A program made the position numbers and the translations under genes. Below the pieces are notes generated by a model that was given only the letters and a program-made list of their open reading frames with translations, ran no database searches and was not told the DNA's origin. Positions 55,406-63,800 of a stretch of DNA of 64,000 nucleotides are shown one piece after another (the stretch's first letter is position 1; each line of letters opens with the position of its first letter). Location of the stretch: positions 62,001-126,000 of the forward strand of contig NZ_JAAUWT010000009.1 of the NCBI RefSeq assembly GCF_014694455.1. The letters are read 5' to 3'. This DNA is from Vibrio sp. S9_S30 (lineage in GTDB: Bacteria > Pseudomonadota > Gammaproteobacteria > Enterobacterales > Vibrionaceae).

Positions 55406-56097
55406 ATACGCCGTTGGTATTGCTGCCTGGCATGATGTGTGATGAGCGGTTGTTCGCCGCTCAGGCGGCGGAATTCAGCTCTGAACGACAGGTGATTGTC
55501 TTGCCTGTAACACAAGCCGACAGTATGCAAGAACTGGCTAAGAAGGTGCTTGAACAAGCGCCTTCTACTTTCGCACTGGCGGGGTTGTCGATGGGTGGCA
55601 TCGTTGCCATGGAAGTCTTCAGGCAGCAGCCCGAACGCATTGAGCGTCTGGCGCTATTAGACACCAATCCCCGAGCTGAACTGGACGAAGTGAAACAAGG
55701 GCGGCTCAAGCAGCTGGCGCGCGTTGCAAAAGGCGAGATGCTGAATGTGATGAGTGAGGAGATGATCCCAAGATATTGCCACCGAGATTTCCTCAATCCC
55801 AGTATCGATAAGCTTTGCCTGGATATGGCTAAGGGGTTGGGGGACGACGTGTTTGTTCGTCAGTCGCTGGCGTTGCGGGATCGCCCTGATCAGCAACAAA
55901 CGCTGGCCACTGTCATTCAGCCGACTCTGATTCTGGCAGGGGAAGACGATCAGCTCTGTCCGTTAGACAGACACGAATGCATGAAGGCGTTAATTCCTCA
56001 TGCCACACTTGCCTTGATCCCCAAAGCGGGGCATCTGACAACTTTAGAGCAACCGGAGGCGACAAACGCCGCTTTGCGCGCGTGGTTAGAATCATGA
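55402..56097 (+). CDS. Alpha/beta hydrolase
   Basis: A 231-residue protein: LVLLPGMMCDERLF (oxyanion region), nucleophile elbow GLSMGG (Ser), Asp in LAGEDDQLCP and His in PKAGHLTTLEQP. This is a full catalytic triad of an esterase, lactonase or C-C hydrolase. It starts by ATGA overlap with the bicupin and overlaps the RraA-like gene likewise. Confidence 0.88.
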   Translation: MNTPLVLLPGMMCDERLFAAQAAEFSSERQVIVLPVTQADSMQELAKKVLEQAPSTFALAGLSMGGIVAMEVFRQQPERIERLALLDTNPRAELDEVKQGRLKQLARVAKGEMLNVMSEEMIPRYCHRDFLNPSIDKLCLDMAKGLGDDVFVRQSLALRDRPDQQQTLATVIQPTLILAGEDDQLCPLDRHECMKALIPHATLALIPKAGHLTTLEQPEATNAALRAWLES

Positions 56098-56789
56098 ACG
56101 AATCCTTATTAAAGCTATTACAAAGCGTAGATACGCCCACGGTGTGCAATGCCATTGAAGTGGCACAAGGTAAACGCGGATTCGACCGCTTTACCAAGCA
56201 GACCATGCTGATTTCAGATACTGGTTGCGGGGCAATGGTGGGTTACGCGAAAACTGCCCAAATTGCGGCGTTAGAACCGGCTCAGGAATCCGCTGATGTG
56301 ATTCGGGAAAGGCGCATGGCGTATTATCGTTATATGTCGGAGCCTCCATTCCCTTCTGTCGCTGTGATAGAAGATACCGACTTCCCCAATGCGATTGGTG
56401 CTTATTGGGGAGAGTTGAACACCAATATTCATAAAGGGTTTGGAATGAGTGGCGTAGTCACAAACGGTGTGATGCGCGATCTGGATGACCTGCCGGAAAA
56501 TTTCCCTGTGCTGGCGGGTTCTATTGGTCCAAGCCATGGGTTTGTGCACGTTAAAACCATCGATAAACCTGTCAGGGTGATGGGGCTCATCGTGGAACCG
56601 GGCGAGCTGATTCATGCGGATCGTCACGGCGCATTGGTGATTCCAAATGAGGTTTTACCTAGCTTAGAAACCGCGATCACCACCTTGTTGGCTAACGAGC
56701 AAATCGTGTTGAAAGCCACCAAGCAGGACGGCTTCGATTTTGAAGCATTTGAAAAAGCGTGGGCAGAGTTTGAACGAGTTCGGACTTAA
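56094..56789 (+). CDS. RraA/HMG-aldolase-family protein
   Basis: About 231 residues from ATG 56094, overlapping the hydrolase stop (ATGA); a longer upstream reading would run through that gene. VDTPTVCNAIE at the N-terminus and GVVTNGVMRDLDDL match the RraA-like fold, where the arginine and aspartate of the N-G-x-x-R-D motif bind metal and oxaloacetate-like substrate. Members are 4-hydroxy-4-methyl-2-oxoglutarate aldolases, decarboxylases or dehydratases. Last gene of the plus arm; it may make the final cleavage. Confidence 0.82.
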   Translation: MNESLLKLLQSVDTPTVCNAIEVAQGKRGFDRFTKQTMLISDTGCGAMVGYAKTAQIAALEPAQESADVIRERRMAYYRYMSEPPFPSVAVIEDTDFPNAIGAYWGELNTNIHKGFGMSGVVTNGVMRDLDDLPENFPVLAGSIGPSHGFVHVKTIDKPVRVMGLIVEPGELIHADRHGALVIPNEVLPSLETAITTLLANEQIVLKATKQDGFDFEAFEKAWAEFERVRT

Positions 56790-56966
56790 TGCTGACCAAG
56801 TGCTTTTATAATCGGTATTGACCTTCCCTATTTCCTAACTAGGCTCGATTAAAAAATAATCGATTCAAAAACTCAAAAACGATGTATTAGCTCTTACAGA
56901 GCGGCATTAAGGCAGCTTTTGTTTTTATATCCAGATGGGTTTATATGATTTCTTTCCGTTGGTACT

Positions 56967-57017
56967 TTGTCATATAGGGTTCAAACTAGTGAAACATCAC
57001 TGTCACAAATTCCTCCT
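56967..57017 (+). promoter_or_regulatory. Possible Pho box upstream of pstS
   Basis: TTGTCAT (56967-56973) and CTGTCAC (57000-57006) are PhoB-type half-sites; their starts are 33 bases apart, exactly three times the 11-base period of Pho boxes. The half-sites between are degenerate. Phosphate-starvation control of pst is well known, but this site is only moderately convincing. Confidence 0.5.
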
Positions 57018-57075
57018 AAAGTGAGCAGCGTCAAGTGAAACACAACGGCGATGAATGCCACTTAAGGAAATTGTG

Positions 57076-57897
57076 ATGAAAAAAACAGTAATCGGTGCAT
57101 TGGCTCTACTAGGCACGCTAACAGTAAACCCAGTTCTAGCTAAAGAAACGATCTCTGCTGTCGGTTCTAGCAGTGTTACGCCATTGATGGAAGTGTTCGC
57201 TGAAACTTACATGAAAGCGAACGAACAAGTCTTCATTGAAGTTCAAGGCCCTGGTTCTTCTGCTGGTGTGAAAGCCGCGAAAAACGGCAGTGCAGACTTG
57301 GGTATGTCTTCTCGCAACTTAAAAAGTTCTGAAAAAGAGCCAACACTTAAAGAACTGGTGGTTGCTCGTGACGGTATCGCGGTTGTTGTTCACCCTAAAA
57401 ATGACTTAAACGGTCTAACCGCAGAACAAGTCACTGCCATCTACAAAGGTGAAGTGACCAATTGGAAACAAGTCGGCGGTGCAGACAAGCCAATCGTGGC
57501 GATTACTCGTGATACGGCATCGGGCACTCGTGGTGCTTTTGAAGACATCATGCAATTGAAAAAGAAAATTTCGGGCAAAAAAGTGTCCGCGATTTCTCAG
57601 CGTGCGCAAGTTGCCAATGGTAATGGCGCCCTAAAAACCATGGTAGCAAGCAACCCATTTGCCATTGGTTACATCTCTTTAGGTACGGTGGATTCGTCGG
57701 TTCAAGCTTTGGCTATTGATGGCACGCCAGCCACGGTAGACAACGTGAAAAACGGTTCATACAAAGTAGCGCGCCCATTCCTTGTTTTGTACAAAGAAGG
57801 CAGCCCATCGCTTGAAACGCAAAAATTCTTAGATTGGATGCTAGAGAAAGAAGCGCAATCTCTTGTCGCGAAGAAAGGCTACATCTCTGTTAACTAA
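57076..57897 (+). CDS. pstS: Phosphate ABC transporter substrate-binding protein
   Basis: A 273-residue protein from ATG 57076 (AAGGAAATTGTG upstream). The signal peptide ends VLA. GSSSVTPLMEVFAE, SSAGVKAAKNGSADLGMSSR and TRDTASGTRGAFE are the phosphate-binding loops. It delivers phosphate in the periplasm to PstCA. First gene of pstSCAB. Confidence 0.93.
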   Translation: MKKTVIGALALLGTLTVNPVLAKETISAVGSSSVTPLMEVFAETYMKANEQVFIEVQGPGSSAGVKAAKNGSADLGMSSRNLKSSEKEPTLKELVVARDGIAVVVHPKNDLNGLTAEQVTAIYKGEVTNWKQVGGADKPIVAITRDTASGTRGAFEDIMQLKKKISGKKVSAISQRAQVANGNGALKTMVASNPFAIGYISLGTVDSSVQALAIDGTPATVDNVKNGSYKVARPFLVLYKEGSPSLETQKFLDWMLEKEAQSLVAKKGYISVN

Positions 57898-57962
57898 GTG
57901 TCTATTTTACAACTTTGCTCAGCTCGCGAGGGCTGAGCGTTTTCCATTTCGAACCTTTCGAT

Positions 57963-58904
57963 ATGAGTATTGTTATGACCATCGCGATCAATAGTGAAAA
58001 GTCTATGAATGGCGAAAATGCAGCAAAAACTCGTCCACTGCGTGAGAAAAAGCGCGTAGATTGGAAAGAGCGTATTTTTCATTCTTTATTTCTGAGCAGT
58101 GCCGTTATCGGCATTGTTTCTTTAGCCACCATTGCGTATTTCATTGTGGCAGAAAGTATTCCGGCCTTTCAAGAGGCGGGCGTATCCGGCATTGTTTTAG
58201 GGCAGGACTGGTTACCGCCTGCGCTTTACGGTGTAGCCACCATGATAGTGGCATCGGTCGTTTCTACCTTTGGCGCCGTTATTGTGGGTGTGCCAGTTGG
58301 GGTACTAACCGCTATCTTCATTGCTGAAATTGCGCCAAAGCGTCTCGCGGATATTATCCGTCCGGCGGTCGAACTGTTGGCGGGTATTCCTTCTGTGGTA
58401 TACGGATTCTTTGGCTTGGTTATCATTGTTCCATTGATTCAGCAAATCTTTGAAGTCCCCGCAGGTAACACGATTTTAGCTGGGATTATCGTGCTGGGTG
58501 TGATGATTTTGCCCACGGTGATCACCGTATCTGAAACCTCGATTCGTGCTGTTCCGAGAACGTATAAAGAGGGGTCTTTGGCTCTGGGTGCATCAAAAAT
58601 CTACACCATTTTTAAGTTGCTGGTGCCGGCTGCTCGTTCGGGCATTATGACGGGCGTGATTCTGGGTATTGCCCGAGCACTGGGTGAAACCATGGCCATT
58701 ATTATGGTGATGGGGAATGCCCCAGCAATGCCAGAAGGTATTTTGGACTCTGCCCGTACTTTAACCGCAAACATTGCCATTGAAATGTCCTACGCCAGTG
58801 GCGTTCACGCGAGTGCGTTGTATGCGACTGGCGTAGTATTGTTGGTCTTCATCATGAGTCTGAATGCCGTTCTCCTGTACCTAAACCGTGAGAAGGCGAA
58901 GTAA
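57963..58904 (+). CDS. pstC: Phosphate ABC transporter permease PstC
   Basis: About 313 residues; ATG 57963 or 57975 are both possible and lack a strong ribosome site. Six predicted helices, with GVPVGVLTAIFIAEIAPKRL and the EAA loop TYKEGSLALGASKIYTIFKLLVP (read as EGSLALGASKIYTIF). The N-terminal tail is longer and more basic than usual. Sixty-five bases after pstS, two before pstA. Confidence 0.9.
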   Translation: MSIVMTIAINSEKSMNGENAAKTRPLREKKRVDWKERIFHSLFLSSAVIGIVSLATIAYFIVAESIPAFQEAGVSGIVLGQDWLPPALYGVATMIVASVVSTFGAVIVGVPVGVLTAIFIAEIAPKRLADIIRPAVELLAGIPSVVYGFFGLVIIVPLIQQIFEVPAGNTILAGIIVLGVMILPTVITVSETSIRAVPRTYKEGSLALGASKIYTIFKLLVPAARSGIMTGVILGIARALGETMAIIMVMGNAPAMPEGILDSARTLTANIAIEMSYASGVHASALYATGVVLLVFIMSLNAVLLYLNREKAK

Positions 58905-58906
58905 TC

Positions 58907-59782
58907 ATGAGCAATAATACGCAAGTCAGTAAGCTGAAAAAGATCCGCAATGTTAAAGACGGAATGCTGAACACCTTTGTATGGATTTCAGCCGCGTTGA
59001 CGGTCGGCTTTCTGTTCTGGATCATCTGGTACATCTTGTCCAATGGTTTGCAACATGTTGACTGGGCTTTTGTCACCGACAACTACACGCGCACCGGGGA
59101 CGAGCACGGTATTTTTCCAATGATTGTCTCGACCATCTACATGGTTATTGCATCCATTGCGGTGGCTGCGCCGCTTGGCATCATGACGGCCATCTACTTA
59201 ACCGAATACGCCAAAGTGGGCAGTAAACTGGTTAAGGTGATTCGTTTCTGTACAGAATCGCTGGCGGGGATTCCTTCCATCATATTTGGTCTGTTTGGTA
59301 TGACCTTCTTCGTTGCGATATTGGGGCTTGGCTTCTCGATTTTATCAGGGGCATTGACACTGAGTATCCTTATTCTGCCCGTTATTATCCGTACAACAGA
59401 AGAAGCGCTAATGGCGGTGCCACAAACGTTTCGCGAAGGCTCCTATGGTCTTGGCGCTTCTAAAATCTACACTATCTGGCGCTTAATATTGCCAAGCGCA
59501 ATGCCAGGTATTTTAACCTCGATCATTCTTAGTATTGGTCGTGTCATTGGTGAATCAGCGCCTGTTTTCCTAACAGCGGGTATGGTTGCACGTATCCCAG
59601 ATACTCTGTTGGATTCGGGTCGAACGTTAACCGTTCACCTCTATAAGCTGACAACCGAGCTGTTCTCTGTTGAAGAGTGGAACCAAGCCTACGGTACAGC
59701 CACTGTTCTTATCGTCGTTGTCTTGTTGATCAACATGATCACCAAGCTTATAGCGAAGCGCTTTAATACCGCGACGTACTAA
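58907..59782 (+). CDS. pstA: Phosphate ABC transporter permease PstA
   Basis: A 291-residue protein with six helices; PLGIMTAIYLTEYAK, TESLAGIPSIIFGLFGM and the EAA loop EGSYGLGASKIYTIWRLILP (read as EGSYGLGASKIYTIW) mark the PstA subunit. It starts two bases after pstC, so it is translationally linked. Confidence 0.93.
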   Translation: MSNNTQVSKLKKIRNVKDGMLNTFVWISAALTVGFLFWIIWYILSNGLQHVDWAFVTDNYTRTGDEHGIFPMIVSTIYMVIASIAVAAPLGIMTAIYLTEYAKVGSKLVKVIRFCTESLAGIPSIIFGLFGMTFFVAILGLGFSILSGALTLSILILPVIIRTTEEALMAVPQTFREGSYGLGASKIYTIWRLILPSAMPGILTSIILSIGRVIGESAPVFLTAGMVARIPDTLLDSGRTLTVHLYKLTTELFSVEEWNQAYGTATVLIVVVLLINMITKLIAKRFNTATY

Positions 59783-59842
59783 TTCAGAAGACGCTTATTA
59801 AAGCGAAATGACACCGATTGAAAGAATTAAGAGAAATAAGCA

Positions 59843-60592
59843 ATGAACAAGTTTGATATTGAAAATCTCGATCTATTTTACGGCAGCAATCAAGCCCTTA
59901 AGAGCATCAACCTGCCTATCCCATCTCGTCAGGTAACGGCGCTGATTGGTCCGTCGGGTTGTGGTAAATCCACCCTTTTACGTTGCTTGAATCGCATGAA
60001 TGACCTGATCGAAGGCGTGAAAATAACCGGTAAACTCCATATGGATGGTGAGAATATCTACGGCAACATCGATGTGTCTGACTTGCGCATCAAAGTCGGC
60101 ATGGTGTTCCAAAAACCCAACCCATTCCCAATGAGCATTTACGAAAACGTCGCGTACGGGCTTCGCGCTCAAGGCGTGAAAGACAAAAAACACATCGATT
60201 TTGTGGTAGAGAAATCGCTCCGCGGGGCGGCATTGTGGGATGAAGTGAAAGATCGTTTGAAATCGCACGCGTTTGGTTTGTCTGGCGGTCAGCAACAACG
60301 ATTATGCATTGCGCGTACTATCGCAATGGAACCCGATGTGATCTTAATGGACGAACCCACTTCCGCGTTGGATCCTATCGCAACACACAAAATTGAAGAA
60401 TTGATGGAATCGTTGAAGAAAGATTACACCATCGTCATTGTGACGCACTCCATGCAGCAGGCGCGTCGTATTTCCGACCGCACCGCCTTCTTCCTAATGG
60501 GTGAACTGGTTGAACACGATGACACTCAGGTGATTTTTAGCCAACCGAAAGACGACCGCACACAAGGTTACGTGAACGGCGACTTTGGCTAG
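59843..60592 (+). CDS. pstB: Phosphate ABC transporter ATPase
   Basis: A 249-residue ATPase: Walker [11 protein letters not shown]-loop [16 protein letters not shown], signature LSGGQQQR, Walker [14 protein letters not shown], switch THSMQQA. The [11 protein letters not shown] and CLNRMNDLI stretches are specific for PstB. Last gene of the operon, followed by a strong terminator. No phoU follows. Confidence 0.95.
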   Translation: MNKFDIENLDLFYGSNQALKSINLPIPSRQVTALIGPSGCGKSTLLRCLNRMNDLIEGVKITGKLHMDGENIYGNIDVSDLRIKVGMVFQKPNPFPMSIYENVAYGLRAQGVKDKKHIDFVVEKSLRGAALWDEVKDRLKSHAFGLSGGQQQRLCIARTIAMEPDVILMDEPTSALDPIATHKIEELMESLKKDYTIVIVTHSMQQARRISDRTAFFLMGELVEHDDTQVIFSQPKDDRTQGYVNGDFG

Positions 60593-60615
60593 CAATCAAC
60601 GCTTTTACTGGCACA

Positions 60616-60670
60616 ACATTATAACTATAAGCGATGGTAACTCTTGCCCCTCATTATGAGGGGCTTTTTT
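60616..60670. repeat. Dispersed element with terminal hairpin, copy 2; terminator of pst
   Basis: CATTATAACTATAAGCGATGGTAAC then GCCCCTCA-TTA-TGAGGGGC-type hairpin (60646-60664) and TTTTTT. It is the simple form (one core unit) of the element at 42671-42784 and acts as the terminator of pstSCAB. The shared stretch before the hairpin is not needed for termination, which points to a mobile or conserved module. Confidence 0.82.
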
Positions 60671-60758
60671 AGCCTGTTAGCGGTGCATGAGTGAGCTGTA
60701 AGATGAATGGGTGGCAAACAAACAGAGTGTCATTTATCCCCTAATTTCAGAAATCGAT

Positions 60759-61886
60759 TTAGGGCGGTGTAGGGAAGATAACAACGCAAGCGGTATGTTT
60801 TTGTTTGCCAAAGCCAACGATTTGCTCTAAGGCGTTTTTCCCGATTGGAATATACGCCGAGGATACCGCGTCTTGCGTTTCTTCAACCAGCGGATCATGA
60901 AAGTAGAAAAACTGTTCACTCATGCCGCTGAGTACAATCCAATGCGGCTCTTTATAGCCGTTGAACCGATAGGTGCTGATCAGCAATAACACGGCAGCGC
61001 CCTTTTTAAGCCAATTTTCGATTTGTTCGACGTGCGGCGGCGCGTGCGTAACCTGAATCTCCGTCTGTTCAATTTGATCCATGAAATCAGCATGAACCAG
61101 CTCAATCACCGATTTTTTCAATGGATCACGAACCGATTGGATAAAGGGTATTCCATGAGAATGAGACCACAATTCAACGGAAAAACCGCGGCGATAAGCG
61201 GCGAGTGCCAAGCCTTGTCCACTGCAACCACCGTGCCCGCCCGCCATAAAAATGGTCGTGGCTTCACGCCACAGTTGGACCTCTTTTTTACGTGTTGGTG
61301 GCGTGGGGTGTCCAAGCGCAGCAAAACTCATCAGCAAGCAAGCCGCACCACAAGTGAATGGCAGCGTTTGAATATACAGAGGCATCGCCAATGTGAGCTG
61401 AGGACCTGGCGTTCCGAGCCGCTTTTGCATTCTTAGACCATCGACCAAATCATCGTAATAATGGATCAACGTTTTTAGTGGTTTAAACCCATGTTTTTCA
61501 TACAGACGAATGGCCCCTAAATTATCTTCCCTAACCTCGAGTCTTAGCGTAATGTAGCCTCGTTCGACAGTGCCTTTCTCGCATCGATTAATCAACTGCT
61601 CGGCAATGCCTTGACCTCTAAAATTGGGAGATACCGCAATAGAGTAGATCCGTGCCAGTTGAGTCGCTTGGTTAAAAAGTACCAATGCATAGCCAGCCAG
61701 TTGCTCGTTCGCTTTAGCGACAAAGAGCTGACAGTGATGAGATTGAATGAACCGCTTCATTTGCCTGCGGTTGATATTATCACTCGTGAACACTTGATTT
61801 TCTAAATGAAGCAAAGAATCTAAATCATCGAGTTGAGCGTGTCTGTATTCCATTTCAGTCTCGGTTATTCGCTTTGATGCTGTCAT
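60759..61886 (-). CDS. GNAT acetyltransferase fused to a C39-type cysteine peptidase
   Basis: A 375-residue protein. Residues about 12-155 are a GNAT domain (ARIYSIAVSPNFRGQGIAEQLI, i.e. acetyl-CoA loop RGQGIA, and ENLGAIRLYEKHGF-like DNLGAIRLYEKHGF). The rest is a peptidase C39-like domain with nucleophile FTCGAACLLM, then PHWIVLSG (His) and FYFHDP (Asp). It diverges from a RimK-type ligase 41 bases away. The combination suggests adding and removing amino acids or peptides on a target. The start may be 61886 or 61853 (MEYRHAQ). Confidence 0.82.
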   Translation of the reverse strand: MTASKRITETEMEYRHAQLDDLDSLLHLENQVFTSDNINRRQMKRFIQSHHCQLFVAKANEQLAGYALVLFNQATQLARIYSIAVSPNFRGQGIAEQLINRCEKGTVERGYITLRLEVREDNLGAIRLYEKHGFKPLKTLIHYYDDLVDGLRMQKRLGTPGPQLTLAMPLYIQTLPFTCGAACLLMSFAALGHPTPPTRKKEVQLWREATTIFMAGGHGGCSGQGLALAAYRRGFSVELWSHSHGIPFIQSVRDPLKKSVIELVHADFMDQIEQTEIQVTHAPPHVEQIENWLKKGAAVLLLISTYRFNGYKEPHWIVLSGMSEQFFYFHDPLVEETQDAVSSAYIPIGKNALEQIVGFGKQKHTACVVIFPTPP

Positions 61887-61927
61887 TTAAGAGTAAAAAC
61901 GGTAATCTCTCAACAGGAAATGAATCG

Positions 61928-63379
61928 ATGGCCAACATCCTTATCGTTACCGATGAACTTGGTGACTGGAAACAATACTTCCCTTCTGAAAAAGTCGTGT
62001 CTGTAAATGATTATTTAACGAGTGGCGCGTTTACCGATAACAAAAGCATCCAAGTGATAAACCTTTGTCACTCATATGATTACATGAGTAATGGCTATTA
62101 TTGTTCGTTGATGGCTGAAGCTCGCAGACATCGCGTTATCCCACGCGTGATGACGATTAACGATCTCACCCAGCAATTCATGCTAAACCTTAAGCAAACC
62201 GATTTTGAAAGACACTTTCACCATCATGATAAAATTGATGCGAAAATTTATTTTGGTCGGACGGAAGTGAACGGGTTAGAGAAAATTGCCCACAAAGTGT
62301 TTGAGCATTTTATGGTGCCCGTTCTCGATGCCAGTTTTATTCGTATCAATGATAAATGGCAATTAGCACGATTAGAAGCGTGCGCATTTCAATCCCTCAC
62401 GGATAGCGAGCAAGATTTTTTTGCTGAATCGTTAGAACTGTTTTCAAACAAAGTGTGGCGAAAAAGGAAGAAAAGCAAAAATTATCGCTATGACATCGCC
62501 GTTTTGGTTGATCCAGAAGAAAAAATGCCGCCATCCGATCCTAAAGCGATTCGACGCTTTCAGCGTGCCGCTAATCGAATTGGCATCAATATGGAAATGA
62601 TTGGTCCAAACGATTTGGGCAGATTGGGCGAATTTGACGGTTTGTTTATTCGTGCGACCACGAATATCGCCAACTTTACGTACAAGTTTGCTAAAGCGGC
62701 GGAGAACTTAGGGTTAGTAGTTATGGATGATCCTGAGTCCATCATGAAATGCACGAACAAAGTTTTTTTGACCGAGCTATTAACTCTGCATAAAGTGCCC
62801 ATGCCAAATAGCATGATTTTGCGTCAGGGTGACCGTACTCTTTTAGAAGATGCGGTACAAAAAATCGGATTTCCGATGGTATTGAAAGTACCTGATGGCG
62901 CGTTCTCAATTGGTGTGGTGAAGGTCAAGAATCGAGAAGAACTCTCACAGCAGTGTGAAAAAGTGTTCGAGAAAAGCACACTGATATTGGCGCAAGAGTA
63001 CTTGCCAACCGATTTTGATTGGCGAATTGGTATTCTTAATCGCCAGCCCATCTATGCGTGCAAGTATTTAATGAGCCGCGGTCATTGGCAAATTTACCAG
63101 CATCATGATACTGGCAGAGTCACATCGGGTGGTTTTGAAACGCTGGATTTAAAACTTGCGCCTAAATCGGTCATTGATGCGGCAACAAAGGCGGCTAATT
63201 TAATTGGCAGTGGCATATATGGCGTTGATGTGAAAGAGATTGATAACAAAGCTTATGTGATTGAAGTCAATGATAACCCAAGCATTGATCACCACATTGA
63301 AGACGCGTTTTTGGGCGATTTGCTTTATGACCGAATTGTGACGGAATTTTTGCGCAGAATTCAAATGCGTGGTTTATAA
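61928..63379 (+). CDS. RimK-type ATP-grasp ligase with N-terminal RLAN-like domain
   Basis: A 483-residue protein from ATG 61928 (AGGAAATGAATCG upstream). The N-terminal part (ILIVTDELGDWKQYFP, LCHSYDYMSNGYYCSLMAEARRH) matches the RimK-like ATP-grasp N-terminal domain; the C-terminal ATP-grasp has MVLKVPDGAFSIGVVKV (P-loop-like), AQEYLPTDFDWRIGIL and VDVKEIDNKAYVIEVNDNPSID (metal ligands E, N). Such ligases add amino acids to a peptide or protein end. The tight divergence from the GNAT-C39 protein indicates a joint function. Confidence 0.85.
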   Translation: MANILIVTDELGDWKQYFPSEKVVSVNDYLTSGAFTDNKSIQVINLCHSYDYMSNGYYCSLMAEARRHRVIPRVMTINDLTQQFMLNLKQTDFERHFHHHDKIDAKIYFGRTEVNGLEKIAHKVFEHFMVPVLDASFIRINDKWQLARLEACAFQSLTDSEQDFFAESLELFSNKVWRKRKKSKNYRYDIAVLVDPEEKMPPSDPKAIRRFQRAANRIGINMEMIGPNDLGRLGEFDGLFIRATTNIANFTYKFAKAAENLGLVVMDDPESIMKCTNKVFLTELLTLHKVPMPNSMILRQGDRTLLEDAVQKIGFPMVLKVPDGAFSIGVVKVKNREELSQQCEKVFEKSTLILAQEYLPTDFDWRIGILNRQPIYACKYLMSRGHWQIYQHHDTGRVTSGGFETLDLKLAPKSVIDAATKAANLIGSGIYGVDVKEIDNKAYVIEVNDNPSIDHHIEDAFLGDLLYDRIVTEFLRRIQMRGL

Positions 63380-63742
63380 GGTGTTTGAATGCTGTTAATT
63401 GAATGGATATCTTCCTGATTCCGCAGCTGATTTTACACCATTGATTTGTCCAAGCTCTTAGGCTTTGTTCCATTTTTCAAATGGTTAATGTTAACTAGGG
63501 GCTCTTGACCTTTCGAGATGATGTTTGCAGCCATTTGTGGGGTATTGATACAAGGTCGCGCTTATTCAGTGCAGTTGCTCTGGTTCAATAGGCGATAACG
63601 CAGTTAGACATATCCCATAAATGCGGTCCCAAGGGCCGACTAGGTGCGCCCGTTCAAGGCGCTTTATTCTTTGTTACTAAACTCGGTAAGCTCAAAAAGA
63701 AATCAAGAAGTTATCGCGAAAATTTAATACTATAAGAATCTG
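63380..63742. other. Intergenic region after the RimK-type gene
   Basis: About 360 bases without a gene. GCGCC (63646-63650) and GGCGC (63658-63662) form a short hairpin followed by TTTATTCTTT, a weak terminator candidate. Nothing else recognised. Confidence 0.4.
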
Positions 63743-63773
63743 TTGACTTTACCCCTAGGGGAATGTTTAAAAT
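63743..63773 (+). promoter_or_regulatory. MerR/CueR-type promoter
   Basis: TTGACT (63743-63748) and TAAAAT (63768-63773) are 19 bases apart, the long spacer typical of MerR-family-controlled promoters. The spacer holds a palindrome centred on CCCCTAGGGG; the dyad 63746-63766 fits the CueR pattern ACCTTnC-N7-GnAAGGT at all but two fixed positions. Copper induction is therefore likely. Confidence 0.78.
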
Positions 63774-63800
63774 CGGCGGAGAATAAACAAAAGGTGCAAT

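Noticed and set aside
63603-63609. GTTAGAC, resembling an integron attC end
   Set aside because: No matching RYYYAAC end or paired inner boxes at the right distance, and no cassette structure.
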